The notes under the pieces: generated by a model
Database searches by the model: none
Seen by the model: only the letters and a program-made list of their open reading frames with translations
Told to the model about the DNA's origin: nothing
Assembly: GCF_001625305.1 (NCBI RefSeq)
Contig: NW_017804198.1
Location: forward strand, 841,840 to 905,839
Direction of reading: 5' to 3'
DNA from: Branchiostoma belcheri
Taxonomy: Eukaryota > Chordata > Leptocardii > Amphioxiformes > Branchiostomatidae
Length of the DNA: 64,000 nucleotides
In this document: positions 32,437 to 45,189 of the stretch, one piece after another
Layout of the letters: each line of letters opens with the position of its first letter
Numbering within the stretch: the stretch's first letter is position 1
Made by a program: the position numbers and the translations under genes

Positions 32437-32581
32437 CGTATCCAAAGCCACAGCCTACCGAGATGGAAGGAGGCTCGTGATCATGATCATGATAATGGCT
32501 AACATGAATTGTCCGTCTGTGTTGTGCCGAGGCCGGCCAGACGATCCCAGCCACAACGAACACCAGGAACTTCAACATCAT
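32437..32581 (-). CDS. EGF/lectin secreted protein, exon 1: signal peptide and His-rich leader
   Basis: First coding exon of an eleven-exon gene (total 1677 nt, 558 residues), ATG at 32581, donor GTAGGT. Residues 1-20 are a signal peptide (MMLKFLVFVVAGIVWPASAQ). Then comes a His/Asp-rich stretch (HVSHYHDHDHE) that could bind metal, and GCGFGYG. Whole protein: signal, GMRYPC module, three EGF, a split CTLD, three EGF-like, Cys tail. There is no membrane segment, so it is predicted secreted. All internal introns are phase 1, as in shuffled extracellular modules. A matrix or humoral recognition role is inference. Confidence 0.83.
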
Positions 32582-33995
32582 TGCCGCCTGCTGAGCTGAG
32601 TTAAACTGTGGTGCACAATGAATTCGACAATATACATGTACTTCAGCATATGGACAACGGTTCGACGCGAGAGTCTAGGCCGCTGATTGGTGCGGGCTTC
32701 GGTAGGACGTCACCAAGTCCAAGCCACATCCTTGACTCCAGCGGCGCGTGTCGCCAACTCTCCAAACAAGTCCATTAGCGGCTATTCGGACTCGGTGACT
32801 TTGGTGCGAAAACAGAGACACAGTATGAAAGTCTTATCCTGAACATGCCTATTGTGGTATTTCCCTACAAATTATGCAAATGAATCCATCATTTGCATAA
32901 ATAATGCGGGTTATAGCACCCTACTTGTACACAGTTCCTGTCAACACAAAAACCGAGAAATACAGAACAAAAAGGAAGAGATACAAAAACAAAGCAGCTT
33001 TTCTTTTCGATATGTAGGAGCTCGAGAGACATGCTACATGACAACGCACCGATTATAGAAGTATCTTAAATGTTACACTTTATATTCTCCCTCCCGTACC
33101 CTACTAACTGCCGTATCTTTGATATTGTGTTTAACTATATCCACCACTCTGGAAGATTTGACCAATCTCATTAATGTTATGCTATAGGTATTAGTGCGCC
33201 AGCCACTTTCATTTTATGTTTATGTTATACTTTATGTCATCTTTATGTTTACTTTTGTATTATGTTTTATATGCAGCGGATTTACATAAGCACAACAAGT
33301 GCTTCCTATCCAATGCTCAAAAATCCATGTGAATAAAATAAATAAATAAAGGGAAAATACAATCTTTTTGAAAATGCCCCCACCCCAGTCAAAATGACCA
33401 CTATCACTTGACAACAGCCCTAAAGAATGCTTCTTCATAGGTCGCATAGCACAGTATTAATGATAGTAGTTCGGGCACAAAGAAGCGGGGTACAATAATT
33501 CAGAAAGCTGCACAGATTCTAAGTTGGAACTGCTGGTTCCCATGCATGCAAGCAGGGTCAGATATGCAAATACACATACCGAATCCTGTCACCACCGTTT
33601 CACACATCCCATGAGACATTGCACTTCAAATGCCTGTCCTAACCAATCAGAGAGCAAGAACACGAGGACTGAACCATGTAGGATCTTATATTAGGGGTAT
33701 GAATGGATGATGCACTTATCATGTATATTTCTTTCAATGGAAAATATGATGTTAAATAACTAAGTATGCGAGCTACAGCTTTAGATACTATGAAGAATTT
33801 TTGCATAAACCAGCAAACTTCACGACTGGTAATTTTTTTCCTGATTGCCCCACATCCACCCCCAAAGTGAGTGCTGACTTCCATCACGTTATCTTTGCGT
33901 CTGGACACTCAGTTGAAGTTGACCACCTGTTGGATTGTGCCATTTTTTTGCTTTCCTCCACAAACAAAAGTTTGTGCCATATCGGTGTCGAGAAA
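32582..33995. other. Bidirectional upstream region between the EGF/lectin gene (-) and the collagen-C4-like gene (+)
   Basis: The two genes diverge from this 1.4-kb segment. Near 32676-32690 the sequence GCTGATTGGTGCGG holds an inverted CCAAT box about 95-100 bp from the minus-strand ATG in a locally GC-rich patch (32640-32800). Nothing else was recognised. Confidence 0.45.
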
Positions 33996-34026
33996 ATGTC
34001 TTCGGAGAAACTTCTCATAAACCGAG
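33996..34026 (+). CDS. Short-chain-collagen-C4-like membrane protein, exon 1
   Basis: ATG at 33996, MSSEKLLINR plus one base, strong donor GTGAGTAAT. The split codon completes to Gly at 35148. Short cytoplasmic start without a signal peptide, as expected for a type II membrane protein. Confidence 0.65.
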
Positions 34027-35147
34027 GTGAGTAATCACGGAAAAACATTTTCTATGCCAAATTTTACTTAGGCGGACTGCTACCTGATAGAATAGCCACT
34101 TCCTTTCAAAAATATATTTTTTCTTCTGATTCTCATTCAGTGTTCTAGCCAGCGCCTGTCTTTCATTTGATAAAGGTAAAAAAGCAGGCAAAAAGGCGGG
34201 CAAAAAAACGCATTTAATTATATGGAATGCCATTAAACTAAGGTAAGTCTACCCGCAGTGGTCGGTTGCTAGGATAAACATTGCATTATTGGGGGTATCG
34301 GGTTACCAACATGACTGAGTTGAGGTCCCGGGGAGGGTTGCGTGTAAAGGTTAATTGGAATTAGAGTAATTGGAAACAAGATTAGCCTAACTAGATCACG
34401 CTTTTGTCCCCCCCCCCCTCCCCAACATTGGGGTGGAGTCAATAGCACTGTGCATCTAGAGCTTGTGTGAACACAAGCTAGAAAGTAAAGTACTCGTCAG
34501 AATAACATGTTAGCAGTGATTGTGTTCACCTAAAATTGTAGTCTTTCACCGTCTTTACTCAGCTTTATGTAAACTGGCTACCAAAATGTGAAGAATTGCC
34601 GATTTTAGTAAGTCTATAAGAACCAAACAGCTGATTTTTAAGAGCAAGCATTAAAAATAAGGTTCGAATATTGATGTGGTTTCAATATTGCGGTAAAATT
34701 AGACACTCTGTCTTAAGTCTTTTAAGCTTTTAACTTTTTTCCTCAAAACTCGTTGCTTGTTACAAATCTTCCAAAAATGACGGCATATATATATCTGAAC
34801 GTGTTTCTTTAAGACGTACCAATGTAGAAAGAGGGGCTTGAAGTGGCGCGTTTATAGTAAATGATCGAGGGTGACCCCAGGTCGAGTGCCGTTTCGGTTC
34901 GTATTATGTCAGATTTCGGTCCAAATTTGACCCCCGTGACCAGCAAAATAACCACTCAAAATACAGGAAGTAGCATTTCAGAGAGTCAAGATTTCCAAAT
35001 ATTCCCCGGGAAGCATGCCCACGAACCCCTGGGATTGTTATGTTTCATCAAACAAAATTTACATGACAGAAATAATTAGGATCGCTAGAACGCTGTAAGG
35101 TTGCTGAAAGAGAGAGCTTTATGGTGCTTTCCTTTATTTCTATTCAG

Positions 35148-35287
35148 GTTTGGAGAGTGGGTACAAGAGTCCGGGCGGGCGGCGGACAGGACTGGTGCTC
35201 CTGGCGGGAGGCTGTCTGGGCGCGGTGCTGGTGTGCGCCGTCCTCGTGCCGCTGGTCTACATCACCATGTCAGACCTGCAGCAGGAG
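35148..35287 (+). CDS. Short-chain-collagen-C4-like membrane protein, exon 2: transmembrane anchor
   Basis: Acceptor TTTATTTCTATTCAG, donor GAG/GTAACA. Encodes ESGYKSPGGRR, then a long hydrophobic segment (TGLVLLAGGCLGAVLVCAVL..) and TMSDLQQE, the start of a likely coiled coil. Positive residues before the segment give N-in topology. Assignment to the C4-like gene rests on order, strand and the known type II layout of short-chain membrane collagens. Confidence 0.65.
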
Positions 35288-35604
35288 GTAACACTGCTCA
35301 GCAACCTTGTGATGATAAGAATCTGACTGGATATCATTTCAAATTGCCTCTTCTGTGATCACGAAAGACAAGACCTGTTTAGAGAAGCCAATAAATCCCA
35401 TGCTAATTTCTCCACATTTACAGACCTTTTAACATCCCAAAACCATCAAACAGTTCGGATAGATGTGGATCATTCATCTTCAACTCTCTCTGAAAAAAGA
35501 AGTCAAATCGACAGCTTAAATATAGTGTTTTGTGTTTAAAATGTAGGCTATAGACTATTCACCTGCTATTTTTATATCCATTCTCTTTTTTTTTTATTCT
35601 CATG

Positions 35605-36000
35605 TTAGGTCAAGTTGATTTGATTATACGACATCCGATCTCCCATTAATTTTCATCCGTTTGAAAAAATGGTTTTGACCATACTGTAAATTGTACAAAG
35701 CAGCAGCAAAATAACAATGTTTGCCGTAAATTACAAATTAAATATTGGAAAACCATACTAATGTCGTAGAATACCAAAATCAAAAGGAAAGAAGAAAAGA
35801 AAATATGACGGAATGAAAATGAGTCTGTTATTCGCATATACTCTGTGTGTTCAGTCATTTGTCCAACCGTTATCATTGCCATATATATTTCACAGCGAAT
35901 GTAACTTTTTACCTTGCCAAACTTTTTTATTCAAACGCATCTGTTTTGGGGTTCGCGTGTAGAGGATGTCATCCATATAATCAAATCAACATGACCTTTA
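35605..36000. mobile_element. MITE with TTAGG(T/C)CAnGTTGATTTGAT inverted ends
   Basis: Left TTAGGTCAAGTTGATTTGAT, then ACGACATCC; right GGATGTCATCC..ATCAAATCAACATGACC. Same family layout as 30955-31381 (GGCC-ACACC/ATGTT, then T-rich, then GACATCC). About 396 bp. Confidence 0.7.
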
Positions 36001-36850
36001 CACTGTACATGTAATTAAGCTCACGGTAAGACCTAATGCCATTAACTTTCAATTGTAAAAGCTTTCAGCCAGACAACGTTAATAAAAGGACCAAAACAAG
36101 ATCCCTGAACCTAACCCCAGGCAAAGCTCTCAACAAAAAAAAAACAACAAGTATGATGTTTTTAAAAAAAAACACAGGCGACGATTTTGTGTTTAACTGT
36201 TCCGTTCTTTATAAATCGTTTTTTTTCAAATACGTACACATATAATTCAGAAAGAATCCAGAATTTCTGTACAGTACGAGGAAAGCCGTCAGGGGTCCAA
36301 AATCAGTTAGACCCAGGTAAATTTATGTTGTGTTTCTAGCCCTTGAAAAATTAGAATCGCTAGATAGGGATTCACCTTTTTTATCTGTCTTTTGTTTTTT
36401 TTCATAGATCTTTATAATTAGTGATCCAACTAATACAGTTAATATAACAATGAAATGTATAAGTACACTGGTATCTTTAACACCACCCTAATTTCGCCCC
36501 TAGAGATATAATAGTGAAACGCCGTCTTGGGATTACCGTAAATTCCCGAAAGTACGCACCCCTTGTGCTTCTGTGCATGTAGCATGTATGTCTTAAAAAC
36601 AGTTAGTTCTAGAAAATATCGTTTAAAAATAAATTTAGGCCGTGTACTATATACGTGATTGCATGATAACTGGATACAGTATTGTAGCGGGAAGCGTTTC
36701 GTGTTGGGGCTAGTTTTCATCGCTGGCTGCAGCCGATTTGCAAGACGTCACCACCGCATCGAAGGGTAAGGCAAGTGCGGCGAAACGCACAGATTTGGAT
36801 CACGGAGAGTGTTGGTGATCAAGCAAGCAATGGTCAATAAAGATTTGTGA

Positions 36851-36968
36851 ATATTTCAATAATGTCGATGAAGGTTAGACATCCAGGTAATACGATATGC
36901 CAAAAAACAGTTACTCAAGTTACTATCCAGTTGCTTGAGTAACTGTTTTTTGGCATATTTCAATAATG
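36851..36968. mobile_element. 90-bp hairpin insertion flanked by 14-bp direct repeats
   Basis: ATATTTCAATAATG occurs at 36851-36864 and again at 36955-36968. The 90 bp between begin TCGATGAAGGTTAGACATCC and end in a perfect 23-24-bp stem (ATGCCAAAAAACAGTTACTC and its complement) with a 16-nt loop. This has the form of a target-site duplication around a short hairpin element. Confidence 0.75.
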
Positions 36969-37529
36969 GTTTTATCGGTAACAAGGGTTATAATGTTGAT
37001 GCACAAGTACGTAGCTTTGTTGTTCTTTACTTCTATACGAAATGCGCCGAACACTTTAATATGGCCCGCCCGGTCGAACCATAGAGAGCAACAATCATCG
37101 AGGCGAAGATCTGGGCGGAGTTAATGAATGAATGAATGAATAAAGACCTTTATTGTACACACATACCCATTACGGGTCACAAAAAGGATGGAATATAGAT
37201 AACAAGGAAAATCGTAGATTTTGTACCTCCGGGTATTGAAATGTGTGTTGCAGAATGTTGGGTGCATGTTGGGACTGTTCTTTAAATTAGTGAATTCGCG
37301 CGAATACCATTTTTTCGAAAAGTTTCGAAATGTTTGTAATTGGCTAAATGATCTGTGAAATCACTAATCCCCCTAGCCGACTGGAGCCCAAAAATAGAAA
37401 GGACAGGGGGCATCCCGTGGCGAATCTGGCTGCCCGACCCTCAGCGACCAGCGATAATGTAAACAAACACCCGCTCCGGGCGCCAGCCGCCAATCGTCCG
37501 GTGCGCGTGTTACCCTTCTAACATGTAAG

Positions 37530-37600
37530 TAAGGCCATGTTGATTTGATTATATGGATGACATCCTCTGGGAACCCCAAAACTGATGCGCGCGTGCGAAT
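37530..37600 (+). repeat. Single end of the GGCCACACC-type MITE family
   Basis: AAGGCCATGTTGATTTGATT, then GGATGACATCCTC and GCGCGCGTGCGAATA match the ends of 30955-31381 and 35605-36000. No partner end was found nearby, so it is a solo or truncated end. Confidence 0.6.
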
Positions 37601-38602
37601 AGTAAAATCTGAGCTTTTTATTGTATACTTTTATATGTTGTTTGTTATATACATGTAGTTGATGGTGTTGAATTTTATGTGTTAGATTTAGCCTTCCTGG
37701 TTGTGTTAACACAGGTCAGTATTTTCATCTGCAGCGCAGCCTATAACATGTACCCACGAACGGGCCGCCACGAACTTATGCCACAAGGAACTCGTAATGA
37801 AACTCAGAATGACAACCGGAGCCGTTAAATGGAATCAGACGTTAAAAATAACTGCTGAAGTACCTCCCCGCATGTGCAAGTCATCCTTATTGTCACTTCC
37901 TCCATTTTCCGCCGATTCTTCGTATAAATTGGGGAAGTAAAGGTCTTCATCCGCGGTATTTGTAAGTTAGAAGTCGTAATATACGCCGAAAACAACCAAC
38001 ACAAAGGTTGCGCAACAGTACGTTGACCCCTGACCCATTGGCTAACCAGGAAGTGCCGATTACGTGTCCTGTGAACGCGTACTAAAGTATCCCTCCAGCG
38101 GGTCCCACCAGGCACGATAATGAGACGTTGATTGACGGCACATGTGGTTCACATCTGAACAGTTTCAAAGAAAGAATTTATCGACAATGCTGACACCCCT
38201 CTGTGTGAAAGGTCAGATCAGTGGTCGCGACCTCAATCGTCCTTATACATGCAAAGGTCAAAAGCTGAGGCCCACTTTCACACTGAAAGGGGTGTCCATC
38301 GGCGGTCTAAACGCATCATTTTGACGCACTAAAACACACATACTAAAAAACCAAAACAACGTGCACCATCTACAGCCCAACAGCAAAACGTATACCAAGT
38401 CCCAGACATATCCGTCCACCCAAACGCGAGAAACGGGTGCGAACGCAATTTTCGTCTTCCCTCACAAAACCTCCGCGCTCGGGATATACATCCCTACCCG
38501 GAGGTAACAAATATGTTAATGCTACTGTGGGTGTAGAAGTGCTACCGGATAATCAAAGGAATTATATACACTTCAAATATGTATTAATTTGTACTCCGTA
38601 AA

Positions 38603-38636
38603 ACCAAGGACATTATACACACATAATGTCCTTGGT
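38603..38636. repeat. Perfect 14-bp hairpin
   Basis: ACCAAGGACATTAT, loop ACACAC, ATAATGTCCTTGGT. Confidence 0.8.
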
Positions 38637-41600
38637 AAAACTGAGTCTGTTCAGAGGAAAGAAATACTTCCTTCTCGGGGCCAAGGTTCTGGAAAGCTGT
38701 CCTAAACGATGCCACGACCCCCTCTTCGTTCTTCAGCTGTATGTGCACTTTGCAGGGGAAAAAGATCGGCGTGCACAAGACAACGGGCGCAGCATGATTC
38801 AAAGTTTATTTTATTTACGCCCTTATTCACACCGATCAAAAGAAACTGCGACAATTCGGTACGTGCAGGCCCGTGCACGTGGCGACACAGGCTGGCTTCC
38901 CGCTCTAGCTGTGGGTTCCCACGATGTGTTGCCAAGGGCAGCGGCACGTACACAGACCTACCGGCGGATCCCACCCACCGGGCGGCGGTAAGATTTTCAA
39001 AGACTACATTTTTAACTCCGCCCCTATCATTGTTGTGTGCCGAACAGTCGAGTACATCTAACTTGCATTTTCACGTCGTACTGACTGGTATAGCCCGCTA
39101 CAAAGTAATTTCCTGTTGCATTTAACAAGATTTAAAAAGATTTGTGATACGAAATGAAATATTGATAACAATTTATGTTAACTGAACCTTTGTAACGGCA
39201 TGGAGATAATCTTTGTTGAAGATTTCTGAGTTCAACGCAAGCCGGAAGTGCAATAGAACTGACCATCAGTCGAGGTACAGCTATTATGTTATCACCTGTT
39301 ACGTTACGACGATCAAGAACGTTCACGGCTTGTGGACCATTTCAAATATTACCACTCATAAACCCTCTTATAATTTCATATGTACTTACGTGGGGTTTAA
39401 AATTATTTAAATTTTAGGCCGGAGTTCCACGAGATCGGCGCCGGCTGGCTGGGGAACGATCCCGTCGGCATGATGGAGCGACGGGCGTCGTCAAAACGAT
39501 ACAAAAATGTTACAAGCACAACACAAGGACAGACAGATTTCTACACCAGCGCTCTTTGTGCGATCCCCCAACCCACAGACTCTGGGAAACTCAAATTACT
39601 CTCATGATAGACAAGGTGCTCCAAGCGAGTATGCAAACATTGGGTCAAAATATAGCCAAACATTGGGTTGACTTTATTTGGAAAACACTCGGTTCCGACA
39701 CCCTTCTGAACAGCCAAATCGTGGGAAGCGATTTCTACCGAAAATGACCGAAGTAAAACATGACGTAATGCTTGCAACAGCATGCGGTTGCTGATTGGTC
39801 AAATGTTTGTCAGAGTATTATGGGTTGCCGGTTGCTTGCAGGACCCGGAAGTTCCCAAGGATAGGGACTCAGAACGTTTTTTTTTCCAATCGTCCCGAAA
39901 CGTAACCAAATCTACTTTCATTTCGACATCGGGACAGTGGTAACGAACACCTAATTTCTTATTTCCTACGAAACACCTTCGCTCTCACTGCGCTCAGACA
40001 GGCAAAGATGCTTATCTAACGTATACTAAGTAGCCTCCTTGGACAGGCGAAAAAGTAGGTCAATGGCTTGACCTTTTCACCCTTTTCACCCGATCTGTTT
40101 GCTGTGTCAGGGAACAGTTTTCTCATCTCAATATTACAATTAAAATAGTTAATGACATTATGTATTCACCAATGATGGTCCCAGACTATAGAACGCCCCT
40201 TAGCAACAATGTCAAAATGTTGATAGATGTAAGTTCCGACTTTAAAACGACCCAACTGGCGGCTAGAGTTTCAGAACGGGGCTGCGGAACACCAGTTGCT
40301 AGAACCCTCCGCGGCCGCACAGCTTTTGGTTCCCGCAGGAGCGCGCCGGGCACTTCCCACCGGCCGGAGCGCCGTGCACGATCTCCACTGGCCGGCGGCG
40401 CAGCACCGAGGAATTTACCGGGGAGCTCCGCTGGTATGGTCACCAGACTAGACAGGGGAAGCCCGCCGCGGCAGCCGGCTTGGTCAGCGTGGATTTTTAC
40501 TTGGAACAAAATAGGCAAGGTCTAAACTTTTCTAAAATCTAAAGCCTGGATACCCCCAGCCGTAGAGGTATAGAGGAACCTACGAAGGACAGGTTGAAGA
40601 AAGGTATGTTAACATTACTTTTAATGTTACTTCCTAATGTTGTAATGTGCCAGAATCGTATCAGTCTAAATTTTGCAATCACAGCCGTGTTTTTGCAGTA
40701 CCACATGTCTGTTAGTTATTGTACTGTACACTGAGGATCTTGTTGGATCGTAATATCCTCAACCTGGGCGGGCTGAGCACTCATCACTGTATACGTAGAG
40801 AAATTATCGGGAAGTTTGCCATTGTCTGGCTACCAGGCTACTACTAGTATTTTGGCCGACAATCGCCCGTTTGTTTGTATTTCATGGCAGTTCCTTCACT
40901 TAGTCGCTATTTTCTTGTGTACGAGACTAGTATGTACTTTGTGTTCTGTATATGTATATTATGTATGTGTAGTAAGTTCCTCCATTTCTGCTCGAAATTC
41001 TTTGTATCTTTCAAGCAGACTTTTTCGAGATTTCTACAATTTTTTCTATGTTATTCTGGTGTTCTTGGATCTCGCTGTGTTGTCGTCCGCCAGGTATTTC
41101 CTTATTGTGGATCTGAATGGGTCATCACTATATGTGTGACGCTATTTACGTACAGTTTTCGACAAAGATTCAGACCTATAATGCCAAAGAAGAACAGTTC
41201 TACTAACCTTGGAAAAACTGAGCCTCAGAGTAGAGAACTAGAATAAATTTTTCGCCTTCGATGAGGCGCGCCTGTTATCACTCGCAGTGGTTTGGGGAAA
41301 TTTTGGTGAGTTCGCTTTTACGATAAGAATTACAAATTATTGTTTACGGATTCGATGCCCGCGCAGAATATCGATCATAGTCAGCTTAACTTGAACGTTT
41401 TATTTGTGTGATGTTCGCAAAGTACTTGGTTGTGTCTTCAAAGTTCCGGTGTCAGAATTTGGGTGTTGTTATATCGATACATCATTGTTGATCACTGAGT
41501 TAGAGAAAGTTTAAAGTTGCTTGTTGGCTGGTTACAACACGCGTGGAGAGAAGCTGGAATTTTAGTTTACGCATTGAAAATGTGTGCCACATGGTTACCG

Positions 41601-44600
41601 CATTCTCCCACGGCAGAGCTATCCCGCGGCAAATACGCCTTGGGATTACTGGTAAGGGAGCACCCCTGGCGTGGGAGGATGGGTTACCGCCACATGACGT
41701 CAAGTTCCATCGGGATCAAGTTTGTCGGCCCTACTTGATATTCTCCCCTTTCCGACAAAACCCTTCTGTTCAGATTAGTGGCTTAGGGATATTTTGCAGG
41801 CCCAGCCATACTCTGCTGAAATGCCAGATCTTTCCAGCTGGCCTTTCTAATCATTGTCGTCCTGTAACTGACCCGGTAAAATACCCCTGCATGAAATACC
41901 TCTGGGCGGGCGGGCAGTGCTGATAGCACCACCGTGAGATACCGGAAGCATGCGATGGTCTGGCTGCCAGGCTATGTTAAAGTAATTTAGCATTCTTGGA
42001 GTTTATATTCGTCTGTTAGTATAATACCTGATGAATTTATTTTTGGAAATTTGTACTGTGAAGATTCTAACACCCGTTTTCCTGACTTCATTCATCTTGT
42101 TCTATGTGTGGTTTGTTCCGTCCATTTTGCTTACAGAATTTGGTCAGTATATCATTACAGATCCGACTGGTCTTTATCAGGTATCGGCGATCAGTGTTTT
42201 AGCAAGGAGGAATTTAATCTCCTTGGTTTTAGTGAATTATTTTTAATAGCTGCTCGTTTTTAGCGGCTGGTTTTTTGGTTTATGTAAAGTTTGAGCCACC
42301 TGACGCCATGTTCCGCCGGGGTTTTCCGGCCTTACCCCAATTCTCTCCGTCAAGGCTCTTCTGTCCAGTAACCCCGGGCGTTGGATTTTCTTGTCTTTCC
42401 AGTAAACCTCAGACATGCAGCGAGGGATACCCTACTGTTCTACACTGGACACCGGTGCCGGCATATATGCCCTGTCTGCGCTAAACTGCCCGCACCTGCC
42501 AACAACGCAGGGTTCCGAACAGTGGAGACCATCTCAGTGCACGGAGAAGGTTTCAGTACGTTGTATACTCATCTCTAGGTCAACGTCATTTTTTTTTACT
42601 ATTCACACAATTACAACTTGATATTGATCCGCGTATTCTTTGCATTACATGTTGCTGACATCCCACCATAATATTGTCCAAGTTTCACATCCGTGGTCAC
42701 GCTGAATGCTGTCGAACTATGCTGAATAACACAACCCTGGAATGCAACAAACTTCGCTAATAACCTGTTCTACGCTGTTTCTTTCAGCTCTACATGGCGA
42801 CAAACACAACAGTTACTCAAGAATACAATTAAGAAGTGGAACAAAATACCAGGTGAGTGCCTGACCATCCTTATTTCATGCAGTATTGTACATATAATAA
42901 TCACGATGGTTAGGCAATGTTCGCATATCTATAGTACTTCTTTCATGAAAAGCTGTGTGTTTTGAAACACGGTACCATGTTTACTATGATGTCATTGCTG
43001 GGAAAACAATGTAGCCTGGGTGCCAGGCCCCTGTGCCACCATAGTCAATAAAGTCAGGGAAATCTCACGCCTGGAACACAGAATTTGCAGCCATTTGGGG
43101 TCTAATTGAAATTGAAGAAGGAAGCCAGCTCCGAAACTGTGGCGTGTTTGGCAGTATAGAGGCCCGATCGAGAGTCTCAGAAAAAAGCACTTTCTTTATT
43201 CCAAGCAAGGAGTTAAGCTCCTTGTTCTAAGTGCTAGGGTCTGGCACACAGGCTATTCATAATGTAATTATATATACTACCTGGCAACAGAAATATCATA
43301 CGGCATGTATACTTCATGATGTCGCAAATTTCATTGCCAGAAAAGGGTGTATTTATGTGTCCGCTTCATTGCATTCTGTAAAATTAATTGACTCACATGC
43401 TTTGCATATTTACATTTATGTGTAAAACTTGACCACAAATATTGTTAATTTAAGTTAATAATAGCTGGCCAAAGTTGGCATAGATTCATTTATGCTCTTT
43501 TCTCTCTTTATACCCACAGGTAAACTTCACCATGTCCACCCTGAGATGCAGACTACAGCAGGAATTCACTGGCCAGCACGAAACCAAGTCGTGGAAGGAT
43601 TGGGGTGTGCATTCATGTTTTTCACGCAAGAAAATTGAAAAGCAAGCATTGAATGCAACAGCATCGTGAAAGCAAAGAAAAATAAAAAATAAAAAAAAGC
43701 AAGACTGACACAAACATACATGATAGAAAACACAGAAGTGAATAAAATTCCTTACACAAGACATCACTATTACACACAGTAAAGTTATAAAAAAAACGAC
43801 CAGCATCATATAATTGAAACTAAAAACATAATTGAAGCATTATAAGCTTGAATGTTGCTCCTTGTTCTTTCTTATGAGCAAGAAATTTTGTTCTCTCTTG
43901 ATAGAAGAAAACATATTTGAAATATCAATAAAGACAATCATTAATATTCTGTGTGCAAAAAGCCACAGTTTGCCCGAAAATATGCCTTTTGCATGCATAA
44001 TAACATATGCCTTTCCTGCTGGGTACGAAGACCACAAGGCCGGAGGCTACCTCAAAACCAATTCCCCAGGGAATGCATTCGTAAAATTTTCTAAATTCTT
44101 TCAGCTTGATCGTAATATACTGTAAAAATGCCTCCGCCCCTGAGGCGTCGCCAAAAAATGCAATGGGAAAGTGAGAAGAAATGTTCCCATGTACATTATC
44201 AGTGATAATTGCGCTGAGAAGTGGTGTATTGTCTACTTAACCAGTGGTGTAGCAAGCCTAAAATACTCTGCTATCTCAGTTTTATCATGGGTTTTAGGCC
44301 CCTGCTCCGCGGACCCAATATTGGCCAATAATAGCGATCTCCGAGCGCGCCTACGTCCTACTTCCGGGAGTATCTCCCGACACCCCTTGCGCGATCCAGT
44401 ATTTCCCGTCACCCTTTGCGCTAACTTTCGCCGTAGTTCAAAAATTTTACTCGTCCCTCGCTCGGCCTTCGGCCTCGCTCGGGACTCGCTGATCGGCTTC
44501 GCCGAAGGCACCCGCCCGTTTCGGGTATCTTCGGGACCGGCTCGCTTGAATCGCGGCATGATCGCTCGCATTTCGACAGGAAAGACGGTAATTGCGAGGC

Positions 44601-44934
44601 CTTCCGCCTATGGTTTTATTTGACGTAACATTATGTCAAGTATCGAATTTTGAAATCTAGTTCCTCTGAGTCTAAAACACATATTGAGCTGTGCATTTTG
44701 TTAGTAGACTAAGCTTAGTTTATAACATCTCTTTCTATACAACACCAATTTTGTCTACTAGAAATATGATGGGTTGTACAAAATTTTTGTCAGTCATGAG
44801 CAGCAAAACTCCGTCAAATGACGGGGAGACGGACACTGGCTAGAACACTGCTACCTACTTCAGTCGTTCATACCAATGTCTTTACATCGTACAACAGATT
44901 ACCGGTTCTGCGCAGACCGCCTTAGCTGGTACAG

Positions 44935-45073
44935 AGGACCGACAGAACGGCATTTCTGCGGGCGGGGCACCTCGAGAGCGGAGAGCGCCCGACGCGACGC
45001 CGCCAAACCATGTCGTGTACGTGCGGTGGGGGAGGGAGGACTGTGGCGAAAAACGCAAAGAATGTCTACTCCG
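44935..45073 (+). pseudogene. Short-chain-collagen-C4-like gene, penultimate exon with a 4-nt duplication
   Basis: Acceptor GCTGGTACAG, donor CTCCG/GTAGGT. The first part reads ISAGGAPRERRAPDATPPNH then VVYVRWGR, the signature start of the short-chain-collagen C-terminal domain. After the run GGGGGAGGGAGG the frame that joins correctly to the last exon (..AKNAKNVYSG) is shifted. The exon is 139 nt; without one copy of the tandem GAGG it is 135 nt and fits phase 1 to 1 on both sides. Either this allele is broken, or the assembly has an error in a G-rich run. Confidence 0.6.
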
Positions 45074-45189
45074 GTAGGTCAAACAAAGGACCCAAGTTAT
45101 TTACTATACATAACACTACATAAACAAATGTCAGACCCTCATATTTTAGTGGAAATTGTGTAGATTGGAGAATTATTGACACTATGTTA

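Larger units (their letters stand above)
35288..44934 (+). other. Large intron region of the collagen-C4-like gene; middle exons not identified
   Basis: Exon 2 ends in phase 0 and the next assigned exon starts in phase 1, so at least one exon is missing. No Gly-X-Y run was found. A weak exon pair (42788-42852, GTGAGT donor; 43520-43605) exists but its frame does not connect cleanly. GC-rich islands at 38700-38990, 39414-39540, 40260-40500 and 44280-44610 carry ORFs on both strands with no recognisable protein and look like old element pieces. Confidence 0.4.

Noticed and set aside
38626-39125. ORFs of 121-138 residues in a GC-rich patch
   Set aside because: Overlapping frames on both strands with no family resemblance.
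40160-40525. GC-rich ORFs of about 110-120 residues on both strands
   Set aside because: Open on both strands because of base composition; no motif, no splice context.
42788-43605. Exon pair for the collagen-C4-like gene
   Set aside because: Good splice words, but the frame needed from exon 2 contains a stop and the encoded sequence is not collagen or C4-like.
44171-44623. GC-rich ORFs of 112 and 150 residues on opposite strands
   Set aside because: Built from local inverted GC-rich words (CTCGGCCTTCGGCC type); probably element debris.
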